From assembly GCA_034440575.1 (NCBI GenBank), contig JAOTOL010001080.1, positions 28,501-92,500 on the forward strand: a stretch of DNA of 64,000 nucleotides. The letters run 5' to 3'. Of the stretch, positions 1-11,092 are shown one piece after another. Under the pieces are notes generated by a model. That model did no database searches and was not told the DNA's origin. It worked only from the letters and a program-made list of their open reading frames with translations. Source of the stretch: Imbricaverruca yamaguchii. Its lineage: Eukaryota > Arthropoda > Thecostraca > Neoverrucidae. The position numbers and the translations under genes are program-made. The stretch's first letter is position 1; each line of letters starts with the position of its first letter.

Positions 1-579
1 CATTTTAACCCCTCTATATGCGGCAGTGCCCCTGATAGAGGAGGCAAGGAATGGAACAGTTTTTTATTTTTTAATATCGACAGAACTATAGGGAGCACGT
101 GAAAGGCAGACATTCCTTTTATGGGGGCATCTGTGAACCTCCGTACCAGCTCAGCAACATGGGTGGAACTTCCAGAAAACGATTTGGGAGACGCAATGCC
201 TGCAGGTAAAAGGAAGGCCGATGGATTGGGGGAGGTGGACTCACGTCAGTTGTAAGCGGGGGTTGACCCATCCCAAAAGTATGTAAAATTTCACTCTAGT
301 TCGGAGGTTGCATTCGGCGGATGGACTGGAAAGCGGTCAGACGTGGGGTGCTAAAAGCGGGCAGGCATGTATTGGCGGCATTCCCTAACAATGCGTTCAG
401 AACTAGATCTGGATGATTTTAATTAAAAAAAACTCCAACACGTCCGCGTAGTCGACCTAATCGGCTTATGTGCTGTTTCAGATTCAGAGCATGAATGAAG
501 GATCACAATCGAAGTTCGTGGAGCAGAGACTTTGCATATCGTTATTTCAAATCAATGATCATAGGCCTCATGAGCAACA
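1..579. other. unassigned sequence
   Basis: No coding region, repeat or RNA gene is recognised here. The base composition is mixed and no frame stays open for long. Confidence 0.4.
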
Positions 580-631
580 ATGAAATGGCATACGCCACAC
601 CTGTTTCATAGCAGTACCAGAGCCGGTAGCA

Positions 632-965
632 GTGTCGAGTGCCGCGAGGACGGGCGCAGCTTGTCTGCCCCTGGTCACAACGGCAGCAGCAAATCACGCC
701 AACAGGACAGTGGGACCGGGCGATACGACGGCAGAGTCAATTGCCGCCAGGACGGGCCGACACAGGGAGCGCCGGAAACCCGTCAGTGGTCACAGTGGCA
801 GCAGCAAAACACGCCAACAAAAGGGCAGGATCGCGCGGCATGCAACCAATGCAAAGTGCCGCCAGAACGGGCAACACAGGAGGCGCCGCCAGTCCGCCCC
901 TGGTCGCGGTGGCAACGACAAACACGGTTACAAAAGGCAGAATCGAGCGACACGACACGACACAC
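632..965 (+). repeat. GC-rich tandem repeat, about three units
   Basis: Three imperfect units follow one another, marked by the recurring core TGCCGCSAGRACGGGC near 638, 739 and 855, each followed by a GGCAGCAGCAAA-like stretch. The spacing is about 100-116 bp. All three forward frames stay open across much of the block (longest 580-1026), as expected when a GC-rich repeat lacks stops. I see no domain in any frame, so I annotate a repeat and not a gene. A Gln/Arg-rich coding repeat cannot be excluded. Confidence 0.55.
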
Positions 966-1245
966 AGCAGAGACGGTGACACATGGCCGGCAGTGTGAGG
1001 GTGGACATCCTATCGCTGCCTGGTGACATGATGGCGGACCTGCCTAGATGCTTGCCCCTGCGCTCTGCCGAGCAGAGTTCTTGCGCAAACAGCCAATGCG
1101 CACATGCAACCTAACTCGAGTCAGCCTCCGTCTCACACAACTAGCCACACTCCTAGCTTCGGCTGCCGGCTACTAATGACGCCCACCCCGGGTCTCAAGA
1201 TGCTGGTGTCGCCTGTGCAGGTTGAGTCCATGATGAAGCAAACAT

Positions 1246-1424
1246 GGGGCGGGGATGGCCGAGTGGTTAAGGTGTTGGGCTACGGGTACCAAAGGTCCAG
1301 GGTTCGACTCTAGCGTCACTCAGGACATTTCTAAATTCCGCGGCCCACCGGCGAAACAGTGTGGGCGGCGCCATTAGCCGTGAATGTGCATAAAGTGTGT
1401 CGTGAATAAACAAACAAACAAACA
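1246..1424 (+). mobile_element. tRNA-derived SINE (Leu/Ser-like head) with TSD
   Basis: The head has an A box (TGGCCGAGTGG) and a B box (GGTTCGACTC) spaced as in a tRNA-Leu/Ser-like molecule. A non-tRNA body follows, then a 3' tail of AAAC repeats. The flanks ATGAAGCAAACAT (1233-1245) and ATGAAGCAGACAT (1425-1437) match at 12 of 13 positions and form the target-site duplication, which fixes both ends. LINE-mediated insertion is expected for this class. It is not a functional tRNA gene: it lacks a closing acceptor stem and carries a body and tail. Confidence 0.85.
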
Positions 1425-1553
1425 ATGAAGCAGACATCAGAATGGAACTGGTTTGGCATCGCCCTCTACCACGTATGTTGCATGCAGCGCCCGCCGCGAC
1501 CGATGGTGATTAACCAAGAGCTGGACACAACGGCCAGGAGCGCCTCCGGTGCT

Positions 1554-1697
1554 TCAGACGTCGGACATCCAAGCGATGTATTGACGCCTCATTTTGTAGG
1601 CGAAGAAGCCGGTCACGACGGCAAGGCCGTCCTGCTGCAGTCCCAGTTTGTTCATGATGGTCGTGTTAAAATTCATGTGAATCGAAGTGGCATCAAA
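1554..1697 (-). pseudogene. possible transposase C-terminal fragment
   Basis: A 47-codon open stretch on the minus strand contains a Leu-rich lead followed by DGLAVVTGFFAYKMR. This recalls the 'GY(V/F)A.K' segment of THAP/P-element-like transposases, but the similarity is from memory and short. The SINE at 1246-1424 lies just outside its end. No cysteine pairs or catalytic residues are visible. It could be chance; a protein search would decide. Confidence 0.2.
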
Positions 1698-1751
1698 CTA
1701 ATTGAACTGGTTCTTTATTTAGCTATACAAAGATAAGATATGAAGATAAAG

Positions 1752-2540
1752 TAAGCAGCATATGAAGGCTCCATGTTTGATGGCGGTGGCCAAGTTCTAT
1801 CGGTGACTCAGCAGAAGGACTTTGGTGTTATTCTGAACACAATATTGGGGGCATCAGAACAGACGAAATAATCCAGGAAGAAGGCACTGAGAATGCTTGG
1901 GGCAATATGTAGGAATGTATCATACATAAGTGAGGAAGTCATCAGGAAGCTTTACTGTGCATGCGAGGCCACATTTGGAATACTGTGTCCAAGCTTTGGC
2001 TCCTAGTTATGAAAAAGATTGTTCGCTTTTAGAGAGTACAAAATATGGCTACAAAAATGGTTAATGACATAAGCAACCTGGCATATGAGGAAAGATTGAA
2101 GAAAATGAACATGTTTTCACTTAGAAAACTTAGAAAAGATATAGAAAGTTGAGAGGAGTACTCATTCAGGTCTTTAAATTTGTTCATGGTCAGGAGGATG
2201 GATATACTAGGTAAATATTTTAATATAACAGAAATGATGCACCTGAAGGTCATCAATTTAAAATTAAAGTTAACTACAGCAGGACAAGACAGTCTTTCTT
2301 CACCAACAGGGTAATAGAACACTGGAACCAGATGCCAAAAGCCATTGTCAGTAGCAGCACATTGAACATCTTTAAAAACACCATAGACAATTATTAGAAG
2401 AATAGATGGCTTGCTTTTCAGTATTCCAGTGAGGGCTGATCGACGGATTTGGTGGGAAACTGGTTGAGTGTTCAGAGTGCAACCAAAAAGGGCCCTTGTG
2501 GCTCATAGTCACACTGATCTTTTGTGTCTTGATGTCTAAG
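1752..2540 (+). mobile_element. CR1-like retrotransposon, 3' end, decayed
   Basis: Homologous to the better copies at 2731-4176 (minus), 12256-14122 (minus) and 54565-55300 (plus). It begins in the region encoding the stretch before 'GGQVLSVTQQEKDLG' and runs through the end of the reverse transcriptase ORF into the 3' UTR. The reading frame is destroyed by many substitutions and indels, so no long ORF remains. It ends near the family's 3' terminus, a run of GTCTT-type repeats (here TTGTGTCTTGATGTCT). The 5' truncation is typical of target-primed reverse transcription. Confidence 0.8.
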
Positions 2541-2730
2541 ATGCTCCAAAATGTAGCTAGCATTCCAGACAAGCATGATGCAACAATCCATACCATACAG
2601 ATCTGATAGGCAGGCTAATTCATGGAATGACACCAGAAAAGACAGGTGTTGACACTGACATTCATTGTCAAAAGCAGCAATTCTCCGTGATAACTCCAAT
2701 TCGTAGTATTATTGAAATTACCAGCCCAAT

Positions 2731-4176
2731 ATAAAGACATAAAGACATAAAAGATTAGTGCAACTGTGAGCAACAAGAGTCCTTCTTGGTTGTACTCTGT
2801 ACACTGAACTAGTTGCCCACCAAATCTGTCAATCAGCCCTCCCTGTAATACTGAAAAGCAAGCCCTCTATTCCTATAATGATTGTCTATGCTGTTTTTAA
2901 AGATGTTCAATGTGCTGCTACTGACAATGTTTTCTGGCAGCTGGTTCCAGTGTTCTACTACCCTGTTGGTGAAGAAAGTTTGCCTTAACCTTGTTCTGCT
3001 GTGGTTAACTTTAATTTTGAATTTATGACCTCTAATTGCATCATTTCTGTTCAATTCAAACATTTCCCTAAGATATCCCCTCTCCAGACCATGGAAAAAG
3101 TTCAAGACCTCGATGAGATCTCCTCTAAGCCTTCTATATATCAATGAAAACATATTCAATTTCTTCAATCTTTCCTCATATGTCAGGCTGCTTATGCCAT
3201 TAATCATTTTTGGAGCCCTCTTTTGTACTCTCTCTAAAAGCCAACAATCTTTTTCATAGCCAGGAGACCAAGCTTGGATGCAGTATTCCAAATGTGGCCT
3301 GACGTATGCACAGTAAAGCTTCCTGATGACTTCGTCACTTCTGTATGATACATTCCTATTTATTGCCCCGAGCATTCTCAGTGCCTTCTTCCTGGCTTCC
3401 TTGGTCTGTTCTGATGCCCCCAGTTTTGTGTTTAGAATAACACCTAAATCCTTCTCCTGTTGAGTCACTGATAGCACTTGGCCACCCATCAAGTATGGAG
3501 CCTTCATATGCTGCTTACCTACATGCATGATTTTGCACTTATCAAAATTAAATTTCATTTGCCATTCTTCGGACCACTTCACAAGTTCGTCTCAGTTTTT
3601 TTTGCAGCGAGATATGCTCATCTTGACCTGTTATTGTCCTAAAGACCTTCAAATCATCCGCAAATTTCAAAACTTTACTGCTTAGGCCACTTTCAATGTT
3701 ATTTACAAATATAATGAACAGTAGTGGTCCCAGTACTGACCCCTGGGGGACTCCCCTAAGAACATTTTTCCATGATGACTGTACCATTTAGCATCACTCT
3801 TTGCTGTCTATCTGAAAGCCACAACTCTATCCATGTTAAGATGCTACCTGCAATACCATGGGACTTAAGCTGTATCATTAACCGTTTATGGGGTACCTTG
3901 GAAAGGCCTTACTAAAGTCAAGATATGCTACATTAACCTGATTTCCCTGATCAAATTGTTCTGTGGCGAAGTTCAAAAAGTCCAAGAGATTTGTGAGACA
4001 CGATCGTCCTTTTCTAAACCCATGTTGAGTATCTTGAATCAATCTGCTACCTTCCAGATAACTAACTATTCTATCCTTGATCATTGATTCGATTACCTTG
4101 CAGACTAGGGATGTGAGACTTACTGGCCTATAGTTTTCAACTTTCAGTCCTGCTGTGCTCCGATGCTCCATCAAGG
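2731..4176 (-). mobile_element. CR1-like retrotransposon, RT and C-terminus
   Basis: A 5'-truncated non-LTR element whose reverse transcriptase would copy its own mRNA at a nicked target. On the minus strand the RT motifs appear in order: NYRPVSLTSLVCKV (within 3878-4174), HGFRKGRSC and AYLDFSKAF, then GVPQGSVLGP and the catalytic-type FADD box (3548-3787), then the long C-terminal region (2833-3582) ending with FFTNRVVEHWNQLP. Three frames are used, so at least two frameshifts break the ORF. The endonuclease domain is missing. The 3' end carries repeats of ATAAAGAC (GTCTTTAT on the coding strand). CR1 is my best family; the L2 branch is an alternative. Confidence 0.88.
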
Positions 4177-4197
4177 CCGGTGTGTTTTAGCCTGCAT

Positions 4198-4450
4198 ATG
4201 GGCGCACACATATTTTACTTAAGCCGTTGTGTCTTTGGTGTGAGTGGAGGGGAGGGTGACGGTGACGTTGAAGATATAGATGACGTTTACGATGACGATG
4301 GGCCCGAGTCCACTGTATGACACTAGTCGCATGCTATAACTCACAGTTTTTATGTTGATATGCACTGTGCATTGCTTTTGTTTATGTGGTTTCACCTGTT
4401 ACTGGGCGACTTTCCCGTTGGCGAAGATGCTGAATAAACATAAACATACA
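4198..4450 (+). other. possible 3' end of a retroelement or gene
   Basis: A short open stretch (4198-4320) ends with a very acidic tail, with EDIDDVYDDD just before PESTV and the stop. An AATAAA followed by CATAAACATACA lies near 4434. An acidic C-terminus followed by a polyadenylation-like signal fits the end of a transcript, for example the 3' end of a non-LTR element. The fragment is too short to place in any family. Confidence 0.2.
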
Positions 4451-4641
4451 CATCGTCAAACACAAATCAGAATTATTGAGGTCTGAAAATATAGTGGGCG
4501 AAATCCGATGAGTGTTTTTTGGTGGGGGAGGGGGACGGGTCTGATACACTTCGGCCCCTCCAATGTTCTTCACAAATCGACACCCCTGGTCCTGGTCCCC
4601 TTGTTCGATTTGGAACCATTTTGCCTTTTGTGGTTCCAGCC

Positions 4642-4705
4642 ACTTTTTCAGACCCTTCAGGGTCTGAAAAAGTAGGATCAGGCTAACGCACATTTGTGCG
4701 TTAGC
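4642..4705. repeat. two adjacent perfect hairpins
   Basis: First: ACTTTTTCAGACCC (4642-4655), loop TTCA, GGGTCTGAAAAAGT (4660-4673), 14 perfect pairs. Second: GCTAACGCAC (4682-4691), loop ATTT, GTGCGTTAGC (4696-4705), 10 perfect pairs. They are 8 bases apart. No gene is recognised on either side. Confidence 0.85.
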
Positions 4706-6059
4706 ATGGTCCCTGCGTGCATGGAGAACTTCCAGTGTATTTTTAGAGATCCATGCATGTTATTTACGACTGCAACGCATGTTCTAAGGCCCAGTCGCTT
4801 TTGGGAGATTGTGCGCTTTAGAGCGTCAGTTGTACTTTCGGCCCCTGTCGTGCTCTTGGGGTCCCGCTGTGTTTATTTTGGGCTTCTGGCGCACATTTGT
4901 GGGCCCGAGTACGGCTTTGGGCTTCGGTGCGATTTTTATGTGTCCCAGCTTGACTTATCGCTCCCAGACGCATGGTTCCTACCCAACGCCAGTTTTCTGG
5001 GTTCAATGTGGTTTTTGTGGATCTTTTCTGATTTTTTATCTCAAAAGTCCGAATTCCGGCCCGACACTTCGAGACCCGAGCGCCATATATTTGTATCACA
5101 TCTCGATTCTTTCGAGATTCGGTATGTTTTTCGGCGGCGTACACAATTTGTGAAGGCATCTGGTAATGTGTTCTGTGCTCCAGAGCCATTCTACCGACCC
5201 TGACATTGATTTTTTGGAATCCTTCCTTATTTTGGAGGGCTCCAGCTTGACATTTTTAGATACCGACCCGGTTGTTCTGGTATAGGCGTAATTTCAGCAG
5301 TGTGAGTCGATATATCAAGGGATATCAAAATGAAACCGTAGAATTTGGTGGGGTTGAAATCCAACGAATGAGGAAAGACAGTGATAGATTAGGCCCCTCC
5401 ACAGGAGAATTCAGGTCATCACTAAATCGTTTCATTTCGATAGGTACCCTTTGACAAAATAGCGGTCGGAATCCCAGGCGCGTGAATTTATTTGCGAAGA
5501 ATTTGTTATTTTAGCTTCTTTGATTTGATTTGCCTTGCAGCCAGCACCAAATGTTAGACAAATTCGTAAATTCTTCAGATTCTGATCATGAAACGAACGT
5601 AACCCACTTCTTGTTGTCACCTTCGCGAACTTATCGTCCTAGGACTGAAAAGTGATCGCTAAGGTTTGCTTAGGGCATCAAGCTGGTGGTAATAAATAAC
5701 ACTAGTGATGAATCTAGCTATATTCAGTTATTCTTGGAGAACATAAAAGTCGGTTGATCAATGGGGGATATCTGTAAGATATCCTTAGCATTAGCCTTGC
5801 TGCAATTTAGAGGTCAGCGGGGAAATTCTTCTGTTCGAGAAAGCAATGAGACTGGTTGGTTTTGACACTTCGTTATTTATCCACATATTCCTTATTTATA
5901 CCGTGGTATGGCCCAGTTTTCAGAAAAAAACATTGCTTTTGCGTGTTGAGTAAATAATGCACCATGCCAAGAACAAACAGTACATTCAAATGAAATCATG
6001 TTCTCAATTCCCGAACCATACTAAGGGCCTAAAACAATAAGAGGCCCTAACACAATGGA
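4706..6059. other. unassigned sequence
   Basis: Overlapping ORFs on both strands at 4694-5203 show no domain or codon pattern that I recognise. The stretch 5200-6059 is AT-rich with no recognised feature. Confidence 0.35.
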
Positions 6060-6132
6060 GGCCCCTTTTCGGGGAACACGAGGCCCCCTTTCGACATTGT
6101 CCCCCCTGGAAGAATTTCGTGGCGACGCCACT
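6060..6132 (-). mobile_element. solitary DNA-transposon end (CAGTGGCG type)
   Basis: On the minus strand the sequence starts CAGTGGCGTCGCCACGAAAT and continues into a C/G-rich subterminal region. CAGTGGCG-type ends are common for invertebrate hAT and related elements (family knowledge). I did not find the matching partner end, so it is probably a fragment. Confidence 0.45.
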
Positions 6133-6718
6133 GACATTATTCATGGCCATGCTGGAGAACAGCATACATTATGTGATATTTTACTACAAAAATTATGTGG
6201 AAAAATGGGCTGAAACATGTCGTGTATCAATGCCAATATTATGAGATTCATTGCACTTGGTATTCAATTTCACGTCATTTCAACTGAAGTTCATCAGTTT
6301 AAGGAAGGAGTTGGTCATCCTGTGGCCTTATCTGGGATACACCCGTGGTCAGTGCTACTGACAGGAGTTTAAGGCTGGTGTAGGGGATAAGCCAAGCTTT
6401 TTATCCAGATGTCTCCAAATTTTGATTGTAGGACCACAAAATCCACAGCTTTAACACGCGCCCTAGAGGGTCTCTGAAACTTACGCGCACTGGAGGGGGG
6501 GCGGATTCCGCCACCCCCTAAGATCTCGGCTCCCATTAAGGCTAGAGCAACGAAATTAGCAGGGTGGATGGGCACGACAGTTAACTCTATTGTGTGCAAA
6601 TTGCGTGACCTAATTCCAATCAGGGCTAAAAAAAATGGTTTCGTGGTTGTCGTCCAAATCCGGAATAGGCTTGGTGGTTGTCACCTTTTGTGCAAACGAT
6701 AACATTATGCTACATGGC

Positions 6719-6760
6719 CCGGAACAGGGGTTCCCAACCTGGGATAATGCGCTGGCTTGT
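6719..6760 (+). mobile_element. hAT-type terminal motif, partner not found
   Basis: CAGGGGTTCCCAACCTGGG matches the classic terminal motif of many hAT (Charlie-like) elements. I did not see an inverted partner inside the surrounding element, so this may be a fragment or an internal end. Confidence 0.35.
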
Positions 6761-7084
6761 GGAGGGGTGGGGGTGGGGTTATAGCGGGGTTTCGTCAAAC
6801 CTCGAGTATGGAGAGTACTGTGTACATTTGCCAAAAACCTGTGCACATATATCGGCAGGAAATACTACATGTTCTCAACCTTGAAAATGAACTTTGGTTA
6901 TGAGGCATTCTGAATTTGATACGGGGTAATCACGAGGTTGGCCTAACCCAAAGGGGGTAATGATAGCTCGAAAAGGTTGTGATTTCTGGACCTAAAACAA
7001 ATTGCGTCGATTACCTTTATACAGAATATCTTGCCGCCAATTTCCTTTTCGGCAATTCGGCGTCGTCAATGCACCCATGGTTTG

Positions 7085-7258
7085 CAACACTGTCAATGCA
7101 CCCATGGTTTGTGAGCCTTAATAATGCAAGGGCTTAGAAGTGTCGTGAATTTAAGCCGGCTTATATAATAAAAGCCAGTTTAAACAGGCTTAAATTAATA
7201 AAAGCCACTGGCTGGCATAAATTCAATTTACGCCAGCTTTTTTCCATCCCTAAATATA
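7085..7258 (+). repeat. DNA-element end, copy 1
   Basis: Direct repeat of 8072-8235. Both start near CACTGTCAATGCACCCATGG and end AGCTTTTTTCCATCCCT. The ending CCATCCCT is the same terminal motif as in the element at 7284-9479, so these are probably right ends of a related element whose left ends are not visible. Confidence 0.7.
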
Positions 7259-8071
7259 GGTAGGTAGGTACCTACCTACATATAGGGATGGCAAATTTAA
7301 GCCACCTGGTGGTTTAAACTGGTTTAAACCAGCCGGCATAAATTAATTTAAGCCACCCTGGCTAAAATTATGTTTTGGATATGGCTGGAGTACAGTGACA
7401 AACAAAAGTTAGGGAAGCATCAATTATTCCAAAATGTGCTACACTCCATTTTATTTATAAACAAACACTCCCTAGAATTTCCCAAAACTCTGGCTGGGTT
7501 CTAGGTATGCACTCCACAATTAAGATTTTTACCCATTGGGTACCTAGCCATTGTATAGCTAGGTACCTATTTTATGTTAGCTTAAAAGTAACTATATGAG
7601 CCAGACCAATTTGTGATGTTTTTGACATAGCTTTCCCATTGTCTTACTGATAATAGTATATGTAGATAGGTACCTACCTACCCATATTCATAGATAACAG
7701 TAAGCAATCTGTTTGCTTATTGTTTGCTACAGTAAGCAATCTGTCTACCTATTGCACATTTTGCACACATTGTCAACTATTGCACACCTTTCATGACATT
7801 GTATGGTAGCACATTCTTTCCTGTTAACACTAACACTTGTGGAAGTGGAGCATTAGATCCATTAGATGAGCATTAGATGAGCTTCAAAGCATTAGATGAT
7901 AGGTGAATCAACCTAGTGTCCATACTTCCATCATATCCATATCCATATCCATATCCATCAATCATACCTAGTGGCCTAGAAACTGTCACTAACCATCTGT
8001 TCATGCACAGTAGGTCTTCATTGTACTCTCTCTAGGTATGGTATTTTACACTTGTATTGTGCTGAATACCA

Positions 8072-8235
8072 ACACTGTCAATGCACCCATGGTTTGTGAG
8101 CCTTAAAAGTGTGGGACTTAGAAGTGTCGTGAATTTAAGCTGGCTGAAATAAAAAAGCCAGTTTAAACTGGCTTAAATTAATAAAAGCCACTGGCTGCCA
8201 TAAATTGAATTTAAGCCAGCTTTTTTCCATCCCTA
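8072..8235 (+). repeat. DNA-element end, copy 2
   Basis: Direct repeat of 7085-7258, ending in the same CCATCCCT terminal motif, and lying between the two arms of the element at 7284-9479. Confidence 0.7.
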
Positions 8236-8402
8236 CCTACACATACATACTATTATCAGTAAGACAATGGGAAAACTATGCCAAAAACAGCACAAATTGA
8301 TGTGGCTCAAATAGTCACTTTTCATCTAACATAAAATAGGTACCTAGCTATCAAATGGCTATGAACAGTCAGTCTAATATGTACCTTGCTACATATTATC
8401 TG

Positions 8403-9118
8403 CAGAATCTTGCTGCAGAAAGACTTAGACGAGCTTGTGAAGTGGTCCAAAAAATGGCAAATGAAATTTAATTTTGATAAGTGCAAAATCATGCATGTAG
8501 GTAGGTAGCATATCAAGACTCCATACTTGATGGGTGGGCAAGTACTATCTGTGACATCTGGAATGTTGTGTCCAAGCTTGGTCCCCTAGTTATGAAAAAG
8601 ATTGTTGGCTTTTAGGGAGAGTACAAAAGAGGGCAACAAAAATGGTGAATTGTATGGGCAACCTGGCATATGAGGAAAGATTGAAGAAATTGAATATGTT
8701 TTCACTTAGATATAGAAGGCTGAGAGGAGATCTCATCAAGGTCCTTCAATTTGTACATGGTCAGGAACAGGGTTATCTCAGGGAACTGTTTGAATTTAAC
8801 AGAAATGATGGAATTAGAGGTCATCAATTCAAAATTAAAGTTAATCACAGCAGGACAAGGTTAAGACAGTCCTACTTCACCAACAGGGTAGTAGAACACT
8901 GTAACCAGCTGCCAGAAACCATTGTCAGTAGCAACACACTGAACATCTTTAAGAACAGCATAGACAATCATTACAAGAATAGTGGTCTTGTTCTTCTGTA
9001 TTCCAGGGAGAGTTGATCAACACATTTGGTGGACAACTGGTTCAGTGTACAGAGTGCAACCAAGAAGGGCCCTTGTGGCTCATAGTTGCACTGATCTTTT
9101 ATGTCTTTTTGTCTTTTA
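8403..9118 (+). mobile_element. CR1-like retrotransposon, 3' fragment
   Basis: Encodes the end of the RT palm region (KWQMKFNF-like, 8440-8475), then shows an internal deletion near 8556 where the text jumps past the QEKDLGVIL segment. The C-terminal ORF 8642-9016 follows (YEERLKKLNMFSLRYRRLRG ... EHCNQLP). It ends with TTTATGTCTTTTTGTCTTTT-type 3' repeats. It sits inside the right arm of the element at 7284-9479 and so is younger. A CAGTCRGTCTAAYATGTA inverted pair brackets it (near 8365 and 9215). Confidence 0.85.
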
Positions 9119-9591
9119 TCTCCCTCAATGCCAGTAGTCGGATGTCAAAATCCTGGTATTTACAAATACCATTTCTAACTACCAGCATCCAGGGAGCTAC
9201 ATGTTAGACCGACTGTATCTAATGGGTAAACATCTGGCTTGTGGAATGCATACCCAGAACCCAGGCAGAGTTTTGGGGAATTCTAGGGAGTGTTTTTTTG
9301 CAAATAAAATGGAGTGTAGCACATTTTGGAATTATAATTGATGCTTCCCTAACTAATGTCAATCACTGCCCTCCAGCCATACCAGAAATATACTTTAAGC
9401 CAGAGTGGCTTAAATTAATTTATGCCAGCCAGTTTAAACAATGGTTTAAACCACCAGGTGGCTAAAATTCGCCATCCCTATATTGTATGCATTGCCACCA
9501 ACTGCAGTGCAATGCCTGCTGAGTAGGTACCTACACACCAAAATATATTTTCTAATTACATTTAGGTGACTATATTTTACTCAAATGTAAT

Positions 9592-10690
9592 TCATATACC
9601 AAGATTTTCACCTGAGCTTGATGGTTGATGATCCAGTGCTGGCTTGCAAGTCCAGTCAAATCGCCTGCCAGGGCCAAAATGGCTATCTTGCAGTACTCTT
9701 AACCCTGGTAGACCTGGGTGCTTTACTTTTGAATGTTTGTAAATGCTCTGTGCAGTACCTTTCCAATCGCAATGTCCACGTCTACAGGATGACCTTACTA
9801 TCTTTGTCACCCTTACGCCCTGGCCCTGAATAGAGTCTGTTTCTGGAGTCTGTTTAAGACCGAACCACTTCATTTGGTCTCATATAAGTCAGAAAATGAG
9901 AAGAAGAAAAAATCGTTTGATTAACACTCCAGATAATTCGAACTTGGTAGTTTTATCTTGCCGCACTCATTCACCACTCACCAATTATAAAGAACCGTGA
10001 TCAATTCCAATTTCACGCTTCGACGCACATCGTCGCGTTTAAAATGGAAATGGACGGATTTGAAAGCGAGGGAATGCGCGTAAAAGAATGATATTCTTCT
10101 AGATTCTTTCCAACGATTTTAATGAAATTAAAAATATTATCGTACATCCTACATGAAAAAAGGATTCAAATTCAAATTGTTTAAAAAAATCAGCTAATGT
10201 TATAAATCATTCATTACTTAACGTAGGTCTAGTGTTGTTTTAGTACCCGTGGTCTAGTCGCTTGCCTCCAAAGCCGCTGAGTATACCATAGTTTGGTACT
10301 TCCGTACCGCTGCCATTTAGCATAAAGTGGGACCGGCACGAGGACAACCACCGGCGACCAGAAGGCATGCCATTGGCTCTGTGCTAAACGGGAGACAATT
10401 TTGTCGTCGGCGGTCGTCTGAACGATGGAATGGTTGTCTCGACGATACTTTGTTGCCGTTGAGTCATTTTTTTTTGCCGCTGAGCGTACTAGATGAAACC
10501 CAAAAGCGTACGCTGGGAATGAAGAAATGGTAGCGTGGCGGCGGGTGGTAGAGGTCTGCACGATGTGACATTTCTAGAGGTCTGCACGGAAGACATTTCC
10601 AGTCCCGGTCCAATCTGATTCGTTTCAATCCTGCGTACCTTGACACGGATATCGTGACGTAGTCAATTTTATGTATAGTAGGTACCATTT
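9592..10690. other. unassigned interior of the hAT-like element
   Basis: Minus-strand ORFs at 9592-9873 and 10229-10561 show no recognised domain. This is non-repeated interior sequence of the element at 6621-10798. Confidence 0.35.
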
Positions 10691-10964
10691 ATATGATTTC
10701 ACATATAATATTTCTAATGATATGGAAATGTGATCGCCAAAAGTCCCCGTTCGTGGTTGTCGTCCACGACGACAGAACGATACGATTTTTTAGCCCTGAT
10801 TCCAATATCTTCAAGGCCAAATGAGGTTAAACAAAATTTAAAATGTTCTGGTTTTGCGTGACTTGGCTTGTCATTGTTGTGGATCGCTGTGATTGTGTTT
10901 AAATGCTCCAAAAGTGCCATTAATGAAGTTTTGGACATTATTAATGATGCAATACATATACCAA

Positions 10965-11092
10965 ACCCCCATTTTACCCCAAAAAAAAAATAAAAGGGTT
11001 TTTTTAAAAAAAACCCCCCCCCCTTTACCAAAACCGGGGGGGGCCCAACCACCCCCTGGGGGGGGAAAAAAAAAAAAAAAAAAAAAAAACAT
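10965..11092. other. homopolymer block, probable sequencing artefact
   Basis: Nearly the whole stretch consists of runs of A, C, G or T of 4-25 bases. Aligned with the paralogues at 40740-40910 and 47165-47330 (reverse), the sequence on both sides continues in register (for example CCGGAACCGGG there against AAAACCGGGG here). The runs replace ordinary mixed sequence. This pattern suggests poor base calls and not a biological low-complexity tract. The ORFs crossing it are meaningless. Confidence 0.7.

Larger units (their letters stand above)
7284..9479. mobile_element. DNA element with ~400-bp terminal inverted repeats
   Basis: The left arm starts AGGGATGGCAAATTTAAGCC and pairs with the right end, which closes with CCATCCCT at 9479. 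The arms match through about 7284-7680 on the left. The right arm is split: 9479 back to about 9190, then 8390 back to 8236, with a CR1-like insertion between. The candidate TSD is ATAT (7280-7283 and 9480-9483). The arms contain TTTAAAC and AAGCCAC-type short repeats. No transposase is seen, so it is non-autonomous. Confidence 0.75.
6621..10798. mobile_element. hAT-like element with 8-bp TSD, non-autonomous
   Basis: Ends are CAGGGCTAAAAAA on the left and the inverted TTTTTTAGCCCTG on the right. The flanks are identical 8-bp copies of ATTCCAAT (6613-6620 and 10799-10806). Removing the element and one flank restores the host element in register with its paralogue near 41060. An 8-bp duplication with CAGGG ends fits the hAT superfamily. 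CGTGGTTGTCGTCCA lies subterminally at both ends. No transposase is recognised. Later insertions fill it (7284-9479). Confidence 0.85.

Noticed and set aside
1246..1320. A Leu/Ser-like tRNA gene
   Set aside because: A and B boxes are present, but there is no closing acceptor stem, and a SINE body, AAAC tail and TSD follow.
4694..5203. A 169-codon plus-strand gene
   Set aside because: Overlapping ORFs on both strands, no domain and no coding bias; probably chance.
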